Positions 63,457 through 64,000 of a DNA stretch of 64,000 nucleotides are shown piece after piece. Location: the NCBI GenBank assembly GCA_021816865.1, contig JAKAWX010000005.1:62001-126000 (forward strand). The letters are read 5' to 3'. Each line of letters starts with the position of its first letter. The first letter of the stretch is position 1. The translations under genes and the position numbers were made by a program. The DNA comes from Thermoplasmata archaeon (GTDB lineage Archaea > Thermoplasmatota > Thermoplasmata > Lutacidiplasmatales > UBA184). Below the pieces are notes generated by a model. The model was given only the letters and a program-made list of their open reading frames with translations. It was not told the DNA's origin and ran no database searches.

Positions 63457-63782
63457 GGGAACTGGACCACCCGCTTCGCGCTCATGAGCGCGCGGACGAG
63501 CTCCGACGCGGAGACCGTCCGAACGGGGCTCACGGATCGATCCGCCCGTATTCCCCGGCCCCGGGCGTCCTCCTCGAGCAGCCAGAGCTCGCCGGGCGGA
63601 CCTTCGGCGCCCGCGGGCCCCTCGGCGTCGTAGCTCGCCGACCCGAGGAGGACGGTGGCGGAACTCTCGCCTCGGTCCTCGAGTCTTCGACGCACAGCCG
63701 CGAGCACGCCCCGCTCCTCGGGAGAGATCGGTCCCTGGCGTACGAGAAGGCAATCGGGGGGGCCGGCCCCGTCCGTGGTCAC
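63453..63782 (-). CDS. possible DsrH/TusB-like small protein
   Basis: C-terminal LWLLEEDARGRGIRADRSVSPVRTVSASELVRALMSAKRVVQFP resembles DsrH/TusB ends; GTGA overlap with upstream gene. Confidence 0.5.
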   Translation of the reverse strand: MTTDGAGPPDCLLVRQGPISPEERGVLAAVRRRLEDRGESSATVLLGSASYDAEGPAGAEGPPGELWLLEEDARGRGIRADRSVSPVRTVSASELVRALMSAKRVVQFP

Positions 63783-64000
63783 AGCGGCACCGCCTGCGCG
63801 GATTCGAGAAGGAGATCGGCCACTTCGGCGTCGTCGACGAGCCGAAACGGTATCCCGCGGGAGAGGTTCTCGGGGCCGAGGCCCCGGCCGCCGAGCGACG
63901 GCGCGTGGACCAGCGCCGGCCGCTCGGAGGTGACGATGTCGCGCAAGCTCTTGTCGACCGGCGGACCGAGCCGGTACGGCTCCTGGCCCTCGACGAGAGC
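63779..64000 (-). CDS. possible DsrE/DsrF-like protein, N-terminus outside window
   Basis: ALVEGQEPYRLGPPVDKSLRDIVTSERPALVHAPSLGGRGLGPENLSRGIPFRLVDDAEVADLLLESAQAVPL; overlaps the downstream gene by 4 nt. Confidence 0.45.
   Translation of the reverse strand, partial: ALVEGQEPYRLGPPVDKSLRDIVTSERPALVHAPSLGGRGLGPENLSRGIPFRLVDDAEVADLLLESAQAVPL

Noticed and set aside
1-64000. CRISPR arrays, insertion sequences, integrases, tRNA or rRNA genes
   Set aside because: No spaced direct repeats, transposase/integrase signatures, tRNA T-loop/acceptor patterns or rRNA segments were recognised by eye; weakly folded tRNAs could be missed.

Overview
This is a 64 kb, very GC-rich, densely coding window, almost certainly chromosomal. 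It is probably from an archaeon; Thermoplasmatota-like is my inference, from a thermopsin-family surface protein, an archaeal-type triosephosphate isomerase, KaiC/RAD55-like and Lrp/AsnC proteins, TATA-type promoters and very short leaders. I read about 60 genes. The left part (1-39 kb) is mostly core or peripheral metabolism: FMN hydroxy-acid dehydrogenase, GT4, two-domain hydrolases, malic enzyme, N-acyl-D-amino-acid deacylase, agmatinase family plus APC permease, aminotransferase, nitrilase, SatP-type acetate transporter, HAD, VOC, 2-hydroxyacid dehydrogenase, acetyl-CoA synthetase and TIM. It also holds an unusual membrane/coiled-coil/KaiC-like fusion and a CsoR/RcnR-type repressor with an adjacent palindrome next to a CDF exporter. 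From 40 to 48 kb there is an alpha-glucan/trehalose cluster (GT4, GH57, GH15, ROK kinase, TreS-like GH13). From 48 to 64 kb there is a large sulfur locus: sat; an sHdr-type cluster (hdrC1-B1-A-hyp-C2-B2) with lipoate-binding protein, DsrE and lipoate ligase; and a convergent operon with tusA, two dsrE, a second tusA, an SQR/NDH-2-like flavoprotein, DUF1641 and a SECOND lipoate-binding protein/lipoate-ligase pair. Both sulfur operons share an exact 11-bp motif in their upstream regions. Several genes show single-base frame disruptions at short G/C runs, which may reflect assembly error. No rRNA, tRNA, CRISPR array or transposon was recognised.
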